Shown here: piece after piece, positions 21,776 through 33,861 of the stretch
Numbering within the stretch: the first letter of the stretch is position 1
Layout: the number at the start of each line of letters is the position of its first letter
NCBI GenBank assembly: GCA_964059195.1
Contig: CAXKWD010000005.1
Location: 145,601,686-145,665,685 of the forward strand
Direction: 5' to 3'
DNA from: Ectobius pallidus
Lineage: Eukaryota; Arthropoda; Insecta; Blattodea; Ectobiidae
Length of the DNA: 64,000 nucleotides
Made by a program: the position numbers and the translations under genes
Notes under the pieces: model-generated
The model's input: the letters and a program-made list of their open reading frames with translations, nothing else
What the model was told of the DNA's origin: nothing
The model's database searches: none

Positions 21776-22547
21776 ACCAGTATTGTCTTCTTTAGCATAC
21801 AAAATTTAGTGCATAATGAATTTGGTGAGAAAAGCTTAGTGAGATCCTCGAAGTAAGACCAGAAAAAGGGATTCATTAATACTTTCCACAAATTTTTCTT
21901 TCATCCCCACACAAGTGAACTATATTACTTACAGTAAGACACCTTAGATTTCATAAGTAGTAATTTTTCTCTACTTATTGTTGCCTTTTCAGTTACTTCT
22001 TGATGCAAGTCTTTATAGTCATCCATTTTCTATCGACTGTTTACACAAAATCAAGAACATAGATACTGTTACCACGAAATGGAGAATAATCATGATTCAT
22101 ATTTTACAGTTAATGTTGAAAGTTGCATTACCCTCAGTAATGAAGAGCTAAGCCATAAAATTGTGTATGATTCAAAGGTGAATCTTGTTTAAACTTTGAG
22201 CGACATACGCCCTTAAGCTACAGGTCCTTGGATGACACCATTGCCCTCACTATAAACAACATCTTTGTTACATTCTTTATACATATACAATAATGCCATC
22301 CATATTCCTTAAAGAAATGATTCAATGCAAACACAAGCATAGCTTGGAAATATTAAAAAATCTAAATTTTCAGCGGAAGTAAAAAAAGTTAATTAAACTC
22401 TTATGGTCACTCATTTTGTTATAATAGCCTAACTAATTTACCAATAACTAAATCACATACCAATATGACAAACTTCGCATGATATAAAACTACAACCAAG
22501 CATTTTGTATCACTATCAGTATTGTTAATTACTGCTCAGTGCAGTTT
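21776..22547. other. Intergenic, no gene seen
   Basis: AT-rich, no supportable feature. Confidence 0.4.
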
Positions 22548-23103
22548 GGATAAAATAAGGTAAACTGATGTAACAAAGGGCCAGAATGATTTTGTTTAAT
22601 CAGTGATAATTGCAATTACGAAATGCAGAAAATAAGCTATTTTTGTTGTCAATTTCCGAGTTAAGCTCCATCGATTCATTGAGCAGGGCTTACGGAAGGA
22701 AAAAGGTCTAGTTTGATAAGCATATGTGAAGGAATATGTGGGTAGTGTTATTTGTCAAAGCTAATTGTATTGCAACTTCCAAAGCCGTATATGAACACTG
22801 TAAAACAGTATGTTGTCATGAGAACTGATTTGCATTTGATAAATTCTTTCTAATATATTATTAAAAAATTGGCACTAAATTGGACATTACTCCGGAACCA
22901 ATCAACCTATTTTTCCAATATCAATAGACTTCTTCCCATGGATGATATAAATCCGTATACCAAGTTTCATGAAAATCTTATAAAGCGTATTTGAGTTATC
23001 ATGCGTACAGGCACATGGACAGACAGACAAAACGGACAGATATTTTTCTGTCCACCACACAATCTCATAAAGTACAATTCTGCCACTTAATAATGAGTAA
23101 AGG
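22548..23103 (+). repeat. Dispersed repeat R1, copy 2 (SINE-empty, single 3' unit)
   Basis: Collinear with 6770-7810 but lacks the ~190-bp SINE: at 22705-22714 it has one GGTCTAGTTT where the other copies have a duplicated version flanking the SINE. It has one, not three, units of the 3' block and ends in a GACAGACAGACAAAACGGACAG stretch. Confidence 0.85.
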
Positions 23104-25549
23104 CCCAGGGTTGCTAAGGGATGGACTTTTCCTAACCTTTGCTTGTTTTTTTTTAATAGAAGTGAATAAACTTTCCCACAAACCGTAAAATACATTATAA
23201 ATAGAAACAAAAACACGTATTTCTCTTTTAGAGAAACTCTAGATATACGTATTATACATAAAAATGCAGTGCTTAGAAAGAAACAGAATATCATTCTAAA
23301 ATTCCAGAACATTGTCATAATATCAAAACGTAGACTATTTAACATAAAGAAGTTTTAATGAGATCTTATAGGAATAGTGTTGCCTTATGTAAGAGGGATG
23401 CACTAATAGCATTCATTATGTGGAAACAAAACACTTTTTGCTTTCTTGCGTATGTTTTACCAGTATTTTGGGCAAAAATGCCACCCCTGCTCAGTCTAAC
23501 CTTTGGTAAATATGGCTTTATCATTTATAAAGATTATTTAAATTTCATATACACAAACGTTTCTCAAAGAACCATCAGAATAAAAATATTATCTCTGAAA
23601 CTTCAAAACAAATTAAAACCTCAAAGATTTCAGTACTGGTCATGATTGTCCAATATACGTTTGCATGTGATTATCTTCTTCCTATATTGTCTTGCTTTGG
23701 CATTTTCCTCTAGCAAAATCATTGTTTACATATTATGTTCATTTTGTAGCTATGAAGTTCCATCAAATGGAAAGTAACGGTCCTATTTTTGCACAGGATT
23801 TCCTGTAAATACATTTTCTCCAAGACAAAGATTAATTAATTTGCTTTGTCAGTCATGAACACATTATTTGAATCTATCAAAATACATATGGCTTCCTTCC
23901 ACTAAAAATAGGAAAATATTCAGAAAGTATTAACTATGCATTATAAGGTATATGTACCGTATAATCAGATTTACTGAAATAAATAACAAGCTTTTATTGA
24001 TACTGTGTCTAAAATACTTTGATAGTATTTATGCACAGCTGAAGTTAGATATATCGGATCTTTCAATGACAGATTATCAAATGTGTCTTTCAAGAAGTTG
24101 ATGTAAACAAGGAGATATAAATAAAAACTACAGTTTTAACGTATAAAAACAAATAATTGTAATTTATTAAACATAACAGAAGATATTACGGTATAAAAAA
24201 ATTAAAAGTATGCAGTACTGTACTCTAAAAACAAGCAGACAATAGTGACTGATGAAACGCCAAACGGTTCCGATATCACCTGAACATGTTCGACTCCATA
24301 CTAAGTGCTAAACCCCTCAAAATACAGGAAAAAATTGATTTCTGTTACATGCCAGAGTATTGGGTCTGCCAGATTTGAGTGCCGAATTATCACAGTCTTA
24401 CTGTGTAATGCTTGTTACTGACATGGGGCCATTTATGATGGTGAAACTCAGCATACAAGCATACTCAGCATACAAAGGTGAATACCCAGGTTCGATTTCC
24501 ACTCAGGACAGAATAAAATACTATTTTACTTTGTCAATAAAGAAATCGAGACTTATTTCAGGAACCTCTGAGAAAATAATGCCTTATTCTTTATTAATTA
24601 AACATGATTCAATCGAGTTTACACCTATGTGTCACTGATATAAAGGAAATGACGACTAGTAAATTGCTTTACACATTGCTTTTGAATTGTATTCATCATG
24701 ATTGAATATTTTACAGGAGAAGTGACTGATCATGAAAGATTGCTATAAATAAATGGTATGTTCTTGTATTTTCACAAAAGGATTATAAATATGGGTGATG
24801 AATTTTAAATGGTATTACTTATAGTGCGTTAGCTTAAAATTTATTTGCTAAGTACATCTGAAGAAAGTTTAATAGAACTTGATCTTTCCAGATGTTCAAG
24901 GGAATCTTGCACAGTTATTTTTATTTTGCTTTTGCAGATGAATTTAATAAATATCTGATCTTTTAGATAAATACATAAATCATACTACTTTGACATCCCC
25001 TACATTGATCAATTAAATAAATTTAAAAAAAAAAGTATTTTCTCTACTTCGTCGGCCATTGCATTGCACTTCAAAGTGAGAAGCTTTCAGTAGAGAGAGA
25101 GAGAGAAAGAAATTAATTTGAATGATTGGGTTTTAGAAAACTCTCTTGACAACAATATTCTAAAAAAGGACCTTTCTGTCAATTCACAAGTGCATGATGG
25201 TGGTTAAAATAAACCACTTTCATAATTAACACTTTTGGAATTACTTCAAGAATTTTACGAAGTAAATGGTATGGATGATATGTGTATACCTGTGAAAAAA
25301 TGAATGCTTTTGAGTACAAAGGTGTTGAGAAAAAAATGTTGTTACAATTTTCTTCCTATATGATAAATGGTTGGTTCTCTTGTATGTGGAACCTTTTATA
25401 CGCAGCATATTAATGAGAATAGTGTTTTCTGCCATCTTGTGTGGCTGAGTTTGCCTTCTACCTTACTGATAGGATCTAGATGGTTTCATGACTGAAACAG
25501 ACTGTCTACTTTAAGAAAGATAATCTCTTTTTCCATTACTATGCCAGTA
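23104..25549. other. Intergenic, no gene seen
   Basis: Short AT-rich frames at 23358-23645 and 24360-24638 lack domains, codon bias or splice context. 24485-24510 contains a weak B-box-like GGTTCGATTTC. A GA-rich tract lies near 25093-25107. Confidence 0.4.
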
Positions 25550-25820
25550 CAATCAAGGGTGGATCGAAAAATAACACACAATAATTTATTTTATAAAAAG
25601 TTTAATAGGTACAAACAAATGCACACATGATGCAAATGCATCTTTTGTCTATTTTTCTGTTTAGTCGCCAAGTTTCTCAACACATTTCTCCCATCAAAAT
25701 ACTCTATTCATACAAGTCCGTTCGATTGGAGTATAGCCATCTGTGGACTGCTGTTTTCACTTCTGCATCTGACGAACCTTATCTCAGCAGTTCAAGATTT
25801 CATACAGTGCAGTGTACAAT

Positions 25821-25918
25821 ATTGTGCATGACACATTGAAGTTTCGTAAAGTTTGTGCTCACTGGGTGCCTAAGAACCTGACAGACAACCACAAGGGCCA
25901 GCGAATGATGACAAACTT
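25821..25918 (+). pseudogene. Mariner transposase N-terminal fragment
   Basis: Encodes IVHDTLKFRKVCAHWVPKNL and then TDNHKGQRMM, matching the mariner RKV.ARWVP..LT..HK..R pattern that ends the paired DNA-binding domain. The catalytic D,D34D core that should follow is deleted. Confidence 0.78.
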
Positions 25919-25945
25919 GGATCACCTATTGCGTTACACTTTCAT

Positions 25946-26128
25946 TTGTTTGGTCCCATGAAGAAATTCCTGGCTAGTAAATGCTTTGCATCAGATGCAG
26001 AAGTGAAAACAGCAGTCCGCAGATGGCTATACCCCAACCAAACGGACTTGTATGAACAGGGTATTTTGAAACTGGTATCACGATGGGAGAAATGTGTTGA
26101 GAATCTTGGCGACTGTATACAGAAATAG
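25946..26128 (+). pseudogene. Mariner transposase C-terminal fragment
   Basis: Encodes FGPMKKFLASKCFASDAEV and LYEQGILKLVSRWEKCVEN, the block after the third catalytic Asp, ending GDCIQK plus stop where the family has GDYVEK. It lies directly against the N-terminal fragment, so the whole catalytic centre has been removed. Confidence 0.82.
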
Positions 26129-26230
26129 ACAACAGGTGTCCCTTCATGTGTGTGTTTGTTTGTAATAGTACCTATTAAACTTTTTGTAAAAAAAAAAAAA
26201 TTATTGTGCGTTACTTTTTGATCCACCCTC

Positions 26231-26533
26231 GTATTAATGAAGTTTATAAATCTATAAAAAATATGAGAAAGAAACCTGTTGCAATAATTTATTTATTTTA
26301 TTTGTTTTGTAAGTTATACAATACAGTAGGCCTACACCCTCATTATTTTGGACTTCACTAATTCAGAATTTATGATAATTCCGCTTGCTTTTCAACTCGT
26401 AATAGGATACAAACATATTGTACTGGGCTTTATTTTAAAGTACTGCTCAGTACTAAAAGAAAAATTTACTTTTTAAACTACTGTCAGGATATATTAGGGA
26501 TGGCATCGGCATTGTTTCAACACCAGGCAGTAT
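26231..26533. other. Intergenic, no gene seen
   Basis: AT-rich, with one TAGGCCTA octamer at 26327-26334. Confidence 0.4.
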
Positions 26534-26812
26534 CAGTGGCGGATCCAGAGAGACATTTTGGGGGGGGAACTAAAGTAGAGAGGGAAGTTTTTACTCATAA
26601 AAATTAATTATATCCAGTACACAATTGAAAACAAAATGAAAATTTCAGCATTTTCTTACAAAGGTATTTCAAAATAATGAATGTCGTTGCTTTAATTTAA
26701 GTATTTGGGTTATGTTCTAATAAATTTTCAATAATTTGTGCTTAATGTTACAAATTTTGGGGGGGGGGGAAATTTCCCCCATTTCCCCCCCCCCCCCGTG
26801 GATCCGCCCCTG
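26534..26812 (+). mobile_element. hAT-type MITE with perfect 8-bp target duplication
   Basis: Begins CAGTGGCGGATCC and ends GGATCCGCCCCTG. It is bracketed by GGCAGTAT at 26526-26533 and 26813-26820. An 8-bp duplication with CAG...CTG ends is the hAT signature. The interior has long G and C runs next to the termini and no coding potential. Confidence 0.93.
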
Positions 26813-26820
26813 GGCAGTAT

Positions 26821-27877
26821 TATATTCTTTTACTTCTGTGAACTAGGATTCAGATGGTAGCAGCAAATAGCTGGTACACTAGTTCTAAATAACTAGTTGA
26901 CCTATTATGCACACCATACACTGTTAAAAAACGTTTTAAATTTGTTTCACTTATTCAGATTAGGTCTTGTCCCTACTATAATTAATCCGAAATAGTGAAA
27001 ATCTATTGAATAGCATATTAATACTCTCTGCACAAACTAATATTCGTCTATGAAGTGGAATCTGAGGTACACGTAAAGAAATGTGTTGTGAAATAAGCGA
27101 AAGATACAAAAAATAGATTATACTTATACTTATTTGTAATCAATACTCATTATTGTTGAGTCGAAAACTTAGCTTCATACATTTTTAATTTTCTTTGTAT
27201 GAAGGAAGCCTTTTTTTTATGAAGAATGCTTCATTTTGTCCCTCGTAATAGGCTATCTCATGTATTTTATTGTGAATGTTTGATAATATTATTCTACACT
27301 TTGGTAGCTTTTTTGCTTCATCTTACAGTAAAGTTACATACCAGTAAGTTAATAAAGTAAAATGATATGAAAATTTAAAATATTACATATAAATGTAACT
27401 ATGGAATTAAATACGTTATTTAAATCAAATACAGTACAGTATTCTAGTCTGAATACAAGTTTATCATTTTAATCAATAAGTATTTTGTTAAAATCCAGTA
27501 CTAACAATAATATAATTTTAAATAACTTTATTGTTTCAAAATTACTGTATATGAATAGATTAAGTTATATCGGTACTGCAATGTGAATCACTTCTTAATA
27601 AACATATTCATTGCAGATAGTTTCCAGTGGCTTTAAAAATGTTGAATGTGGTTTCTCTATTCAAATTATTTACTTCTGTAAATATTTAGCTGTATTGACT
27701 TTATTTAAATTTATATTTTCATCAGATGTAACTTGACCTTCCGATTCAAAGGTGCCTTTTATGGGTGTTATTTTAGATAAATATATGTCAGTTTTATTAG
27801 ATTTCATTCTCCATATTTGATAAAAGATTAGATTTTTAGACTAGATTTGTTTATAAACTTGCAATTTTATTCAAAGA
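26821..27877. other. Intergenic, no gene seen
   Basis: Very AT-rich, no supportable feature. Confidence 0.4.
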
Positions 27878-28207
27878 TACTGCATTTACTCGAATCTAGT
27901 GCACCGATGAATCTCATGCACACCCTTCTTTTGAAATTTTAAATAATAAAAAAAGTTTTCTAATGGGCATCAACGGTAGGATTTTTTTTTATGTATTTTT
28001 TTCTTTTTAGAGTACAATGGATTTGTGAAAGCTGACGAATAATGGTCAGTATAATGGTTTAGGTGGGATAGAGAAGGGGGCAGGACATTAAATACTTCTG
28101 CATTGAACCGTGCTGCCTTTCACCAAGTTTGGTATTGAGCTTGAGTGTCAAAATAATACGTTAACTTCAACCTGCATTTGTGCATACCGGTAATAGGCCA
28201 ATGAGGG

Positions 28208-29146
28208 CCTTTTCACACTGGGACACAAGTGATGGTCACTGCTAGTACTGCCAATAGTAGCTACATGATAAAACAAGTTGTCATCACTTTTGACATCCAA
28301 ATGGCAGGTCAACATTCCACTTCACTTGTAAAATCTTCAGTATTAATCAAATCTAAACTCATGGCAGGATAACTAGTTTTGCTGAACTCAACTATACAAC
28401 TGAGTTATTATATAATATACAACTTTGTTGTGTTGACAATCTGAAAATGCTGTGACCAGCACTTGTGTCCCAGTGTGAACGATCCAATTAAATGAACTAT
28501 TACTGGGAATTACACAGTGAAGTGGTATTAAATTACACTAAATCCAGTTATATTAACATACATGCTTCACTAAAGTTTTACCTTTTTAACAGGACAAATT
28601 TGTTTCTACCACCACTGTGGCCATCGTCAGCTGATCTCCACTACCGGCAGTTGTGATGCCCTCTAGTGTAGGATGGATGTACCTGGTGATGAGGTTGTCT
28701 TCTGCTGTGATGTCGAAATTCATAACTATTTCCTTGTTTTTATCCAAAAAAACAAGGAAATAGTTATGAATTTTGATATCACAGCAGAAGACAACCCCAT
28801 CACCAGGTATATCCATCCTACACCAGAGGGCATCACAACTGCCGGTAGTCAAGATCAGCTGACGATAGCCACAATGGTGGCAGAAACAAATTTGTTCTGT
28901 TAAAAAGGTAAAACTTTAGTGAAGCATGTATGTCAATATAATTGAATTTAGTGTAATTTAAGCTGCAATTAAAAGCAATGCTTCTCTGGCAGTGATCGTC
29001 ACATGTATTTGGAGTCGACACTATAGCATCACTTGTGACTGGATGGGTCACCACTGTGCTCCAGTATGAAAACTCCAATTCTAACTAATGTATCTCTACC
29101 GGTGACCGTCACAAGTGACTGTCACAAGTGTCCCATTGTGAAAAGG
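28208..29146. mobile_element. Middle inverted-repeat element of the nest
   Basis: Left terminus CCTTTTCACACTGGGACAC, right terminus (inverted) CCTTTTCACAATGGGACAC. A further inverted copy of the terminus at 28450-28480 (CACTTGTGTCCCAGTGTGAAC) and a decayed one near 29047-29075 suggest several rounds of insertion or end duplication. Confidence 0.72.
28530..28959. mobile_element. 430-bp near-perfect palindrome
   Basis: Arms of about 210 bp mirror each other, from AAATTACACTAAAT at the left edge to ATTTAGTGTAATTT at the right, meeting near 28746 at CTTGTTTTTATCCAAAAAAACAAG. The mirrored small frames on the two strands come from this symmetry and are not genes. Confidence 0.9.
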
Positions 29147-29324
29147 AATTAAGGAAGTCGAAAATTACTGCAATTCATTGTTACATAAGTGATCAAAGTT
29201 ACCGCCGAACTACAGAATGGATTTGCACTCGAATCTAATGTACCATCAAATCTAATGCACAACCAAATTTTAAATGCTACAAATGGTAAAAAAAGTTGTG
29301 CATTAGATTTGAGGAAATACGGTA

Positions 29325-31269
29325 ATTTTTTCTAAATGACAATAGTGATGCAAATGACTAGTTTTAACAGAGTGAAATTTGTCATTTTACTGAACATTCT
29401 GTGAAATGCTGCTGTGACTATCAAAATTCCCAAGTTTACCCCCAGAGGTATGCTTACCACAGTTTAAGAATCACTGGTCTGGACTTCAGCTAGAGATATA
29501 ATTTATTATTGCAACAGGTAACTGACTGAAATGATTAACTTTGGAATATTGATGGTAGAGAGAGTCTGTTTCAATGAAGACCTAGTGTATACATAACACT
29601 GAAATCTATTTTTAATATGCTTCAAAGTAGGATGTTATCCTTCATGTTAAGGCCTACTTTCTAAGCGAAACAATAATTGTTATGATATATATCAATATAT
29701 AAACTCTTTTATATTTTAATATAAGGATCAATATTTTAATCAAAACATAACTTCCAAGATTAACCTTGAACCTATATAGCCTTCAGCATATTTCAAATTA
29801 GTTTGCACTTTTCATAATGTAGGAAATTTAAGACAAATCTAAACTAATGTTTGCACAGATTTTAACAGTTTTAGACCTGGATAAAATTAATAATTGCTCA
29901 TATTATGAAAGAAGATTCATAAATAACCATTAAAAATAGGAAGCTATTTATCTTAGTTCTATATCGAAAAGAATATTTGTACAAATGAGTACATTGAAGA
30001 AATGGGATTGCATAGTTTAATTGGAATAATGTCATTTTTGTATAGCTAAGAACGTAGGGTAGTGAAATTAACTATTAACTATAACTACTGAGTAATTTTT
30101 CAGAAGAATCTAGTTTGCTTTGTACATTTCTTCTTAGTTACATTTCTTCCATTGTGTAATATTATATAAACTGAATACTATTTTCCCACTTATTTGTCTT
30201 GACTGCTTACAAAAATATCCAAAGTGTAAAGTTTAGTGACTTAAAACTTAAAATACACATGAAGGATGTACAGGAATCATTCAAAATTAAAGAAATGTTA
30301 TTACTGATTTTTAATTTTATATCAATATGGGAACTTCTAACTAAACTTATAAGGAATGCAAAGTTTAAAAGTTGATGTGATAAACTCACGTAAAATTCTC
30401 TATCCAAATATCCAATTCTCACTACAAATAATTATGATATAGAATAAGAGGCCGACCTGCAGGGAGTGTATATAGTTGTTTCAGCCTGATGCAAAAATGT
30501 ACTATTCACCACACAAGACTTAAGCCTGATGCTGGTGGTTTGTGATTGGAGAATTTTTATGAAAAAATGTTTCAAATAAAAGTGTAAGCTGTAGAATAAT
30601 GATAACATGTCCAAATCTTTACAAATTTGTGAGAGCCAGTTTTAAAAGTAATTGCAAAAAGTGGAATTTTCTTTTTGTACATTGGTAGTAAAAGTAAGAG
30701 AAAGTAGTCACCAGTCTTCATGTCACATCCCCCAAAGGTATCTAAAATAATTTTAAGATTTTCTTTTCATACGACTTCTTGTTCTCAAACTATGATGATC
30801 ACACTCACTCGCAAACAGTGATGTTTCTGAAAATAGTATATTTGGTTTCAAGGGACCTCAACTTGACATTGAATTTCAAGATCGAGCACGATATTTTCCC
30901 ACCTATGTACGGTATGGATCAAAAAGTAAAAATTTTATCCTTACACAGATTTAGTAAGCATCGCACTTCAGTTTCCCTTTCTAAATAATTCTGTGTTTAT
31001 TGTAAAAATAAAGAATTCCTTTCAAGAATGATATAATGGTCATTTTTTTGTTGTATGCTGAAAACAGAAGTTTTGGTTCATTGCAAACTGGTAGCTAGTA
31101 CTATCTCTGTCCATTTTCAAACACACCAGCTTTTGTGTGACTTATGAGAAGGTTATTGACTTTGAATCGTACATGAAACATTTCACTATATTAGACCAAC
31201 ATTTAAATATTGAGAATGTCATTTTTCATATTATTATACGACATCTCTGTGAGGTTGGCAGCATGCCTG
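29325..31269. other. Intergenic, no gene seen
   Basis: AT-rich; short unrelated frames only. Confidence 0.4.
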
Positions 31270-31690
31270 CCTTCCACCCCAGTGGCATGGGTTATTTTCC
31301 GGTAAGGATGGATTTTTTTAATATGACCCTGAGGGGTGGATTTAGAAGAAGGGTGTGGTGTACAGCTTCTAATCATTAGTCTGTGCACCAATTTTTGTGT
31401 TCAATCCCTAACCTCTTCACAAAACATGGCATGGAGGCATATTATGTCACTATCGATAGTAATTCGTCCTTTGGATGGGTAAGTTAAGGCTAGCAGTACC
31501 CTTGGTGTCTTTCGACAAGTAAAGGCTAATGCCTGCACCAAGTTATGCCTCCTTACTTTCTCACCTATCCATCATCACTCATATATCAAACACTAGACTA
31601 CACAAACACCACTACACACACTCATCTCTTCACAACTTACATCTTCTGCCAGTTACACATCACAAAGGGTGTAGGCCTACATGTATTGTG
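31270..31690. repeat. Probable LINE 3'-UTR-like dispersed fragment
   Basis: Contains CGTCCTTTGGATGGGTAAGTTAAGG and a following CCCTTGGTGTCTTTCGACAAG..AAGGCTAATGCC, which resembles the 3' non-coding end common to some insect LINEs. No coding remnant to confirm it. Confidence 0.35.
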
Positions 31691-31847
31691 GCCAGCCCAA
31701 GTGGTGCATAACTCGAAAATAGTGTTAAGATTTGTTGAATGTTTGAGTTCACATTTTCCTCTGATGGTAATTCACATTCTAAATTACTGTCTCTAAATCG
31801 TCACTCAAATTTTCTTGTTCTTTGTTTGGCTACAATTTTTCATCATG

Positions 31848-31987
31848 AATATCACTGCAGTTTTCAATTGTAACAGTTCGGTTTAACACATTTTCCTTAT
31901 CAGGTAGTACAAAGAATTTAACATCTCTTGAAGTATATACTGTTTGGTGTTCTTTATCCCAAACTCTATACCCGTTTCTTGCATAAA
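31848..31987 (-). pseudogene. copia integrase C-terminal fragment
   Basis: Minus strand encodes YARNGYRVWDKEHQTVYTSR and DVKFFVLPDKENV, the GYR.WD......SRDV.F motif that closes copia integrase. It lies on the far side of the LINE insertion from the segment at 32580-32685 that should directly precede it. Confidence 0.82.
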
Positions 31988-31989
31988 TA

Positions 31990-32575
31990 AAGAAATAAAA
32001 TCAGCCTAGACATCCCAAAGGGCAATGGCCTCCTGTGGATCGCAGGGCGAGCTCATATACTTCTCGTTAGGTGAGCTAATCCTAGCTAGTGTTAATTCTA
32101 GCGAGAGTTCTTGTGCATGGTTGGATTGCTGCTGTATTTCCACTAGGCACTTGAGGTGGAGGTTTCTCCCATTTTCTTCCACTCTTTTCTATTCCTCGCT
32201 ACTCGAGACCATAGTCTTCCTGATGTTTTGATGAAGTCGTCCTCCCATCTGGTCTTTTGCCTCCCCACACTTCTCCAGCCTGTTCTGGAGTCCCATGTTG
32301 TAGCTTTTTGTGCCCATTTTCGTTGGTTCATTCACATCACATGGCCTCCCCACCTCCATTTCAACTGTTCCACTGTATTTGCCACATCCTTCATACCTGT
32401 TCTTTTCCTGATTTCTGTGTTGCAGATGTTGTCCTTTAATGAGATGCGGAGGATAAATCGCTCCATTTTGCTCTGGCATACATGCAATGCTTGCCGTTGT
32501 TTTGCAGTAAGCGCCCATGTCTGGCACCCATAGAGCAGTACTGGAACCACACATTTCTCTAGGACCGCACAAATA
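31990..32575 (-). mobile_element. LINE 3' end inserted in the copia integrase
   Basis: Minus strand: VVPVLLYGCQTWALTAKQ, RGG/RWGGHVM-type segment, then after a frameshift TGWRSVGRQKTRWEDDF and W.R.ARNRKEWKKMGE, the conserved C-terminus of insect non-LTR reverse transcriptase ORFs, followed by a ~150-bp 3' UTR ending in an A/T-rich tail at about 31985-31995. The 5' truncation is typical of LINEs. Confidence 0.85.
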
Positions 32576-32579
32576 TTCC

Positions 32580-33425
32580 CTTTTTTAGCTTTATGGTTTA
32601 ATTTCTTGAGGTTACCAATAATTTTTGTATAAACCACAGATCCATAAATTTGCAGTCGAGATAGATCAGGTTTTTGTGAAACCACTTTTCAGCAGGAATT
32701 ATATCAATTGTTACAGTAGGACTTCTATTTTGTAGATATGCAGCTGTTTCAATAGCTGTTCCCCACATTTCATTCGGTAGGCTGGAGTCATACAGTAAGG
32801 CTCTCATTTTATTGGAAAGTGTTAAATTCATTCTTTCAGCTGTTCCATTTAACTGAGGTGAATGAGCAATGGTATAATCGAGTTGTATTCCCTTCTTTTT
32901 ACACCAGAGTTTGAAGTTATTTGAACTATATTCACCACCATTAACCAGTATGATCTTAGATACGTTTAAATTGTGATAATTTTCAGCTTAAACAATAAAT
33001 TATTTGAGGTAATCTTCAGCTTCATCTTTAGTCTGTAGAAGATATACATGAACAAAGTGTGTATAATCATCAACACATGTCATAAAATAGTTTTTGTTAT
33101 TAAATGTTGTGGAACAATTTTTCCATATACTGTACATCTGTGTGTATGATTTCCAATGGCCTTTTTGCCCTCTGTCTTGTGGAGTTAAATGGACTTCTAA
33201 TCAGAATTGTTACTGCACATGTTTCACACAAATGGTCTGTTCCAAATTCACTCAGGGCTAATGGCACTCCCTCACACAGATCGGGAATTTTCTGTAGATT
33301 TTTAAAGCTGATATGTCCTAATCTACTATGCCATTGCATGTAGTCTTCTTCAATTTGTAGTAAATGAGTTTCTTGATATTGTTGTGCATTTAAGTCTACC
33401 ACAAACAGTCCACACAAAGTCTTTT
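32580..33425 (-). pseudogene. copia integrase (zinc domain and core)
   Basis: Zinc domain at 33100-33417: MQWHSRLGHISFKNL and HLCETCAV give the H..H..C.C pattern. The core begins LEIIHTDV (first Asp). In the second block the sequence reads VNGGEYSS (near 32940), where the family has DNGGEY, so the second catalytic Asp is Val. The NGTAERMN block keeps the catalytic Glu (near 32835). Last residues before the LINE are KPDLSRLQIYGSVVYTK. Interrupted by shifts and stops. Confidence 0.82.
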
Positions 33426-33432
33426 GTCTGCT

Positions 33433-33861
33433 CTAAACAACGATATTGTCTTTCATAATTTTAACTCCTTTTTCTGTAAATCTCACCTCTCCACCATGCT
33501 CGGTAATAGCATTCACAGATAATAGATTTCTTGTGAGTTGTGGCACATATGACACATCACTAAACAGTACATTTCCGGCATCTATCTTTCCTGACAGTAC
33601 AGTACTCATAGTTTCTCCTTTTTTGGCACTATAAATTTTTACACCAGAATACTCTGTATCCTTCAAAATATCACACTTACCGGTATTTATCAAATGTAAT
33701 GTACATCCACTGTCCACTACAAAAAGATTGTCAGTTTGCTTAACACTTAGTAAGTCTTCACTGAAGCATGCCACTTTTTCCTGTTCGTTTGTTTCAGTAC
33801 AAAATGCCACTATGTGATCTTTCTTCTTTTCTGCTGCATGATTTGATCTCTTGCAGTGCAC
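33433..33861 (-). pseudogene. copia aspartic protease region
   Basis: A 142-residue open stretch containing LFVVDSGCTLHLIN, the copia protease active site (D-S-G-C/A-T/S), and VPQLTRNLLSVNAITEHGG, the family's LxxNLLSV block that joins protease to integrase. Upstream CVHCKRSNHAAE resembles part of a second zinc-binding motif. Confidence 0.85.

Larger units (their letters stand above)
25550..26230 (+). mobile_element. Mariner relic with duplicated, inverted 3' ends (second lineage)
   Basis: The left end (GGGTGGATCGAAAAATAACAC) and the right end (...GCGTTACTTTTTGATCCACCC) are inverted repeats, with TA nearby on both sides. The arms extend well beyond the termini: about 25556-25790 is the inverse of about 25975-26226, so the transposase 3' end is present twice, facing outward. 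Between them is an N-terminal helix-turn-helix piece (25821-25918) joined to the C-terminal block. Confidence 0.85.
27878..29324. mobile_element. Outer inverted-repeat element of a three-level nest
   Basis: Left end TACTGCATTTACTCGAATCTAGTGCAC-like (27878-27904) and right end (29298-29324) are inverted repeats, about 22 of 27 positions matching; the right end read outward-in is TACCGTATTTCCTC. This is the DNA-transposon terminus class TACCGTATTT(A/C)CTCGAATCTA. Inside it lies another element (28208-29146). Confidence 0.7.

Noticed and set aside
22902..23345. 147-residue minus-strand reading frame
   Set aside because: Lies across R1 copy 2; the VLYEIVW-like end also occurs in R1 copy 1 and is repeat sequence.
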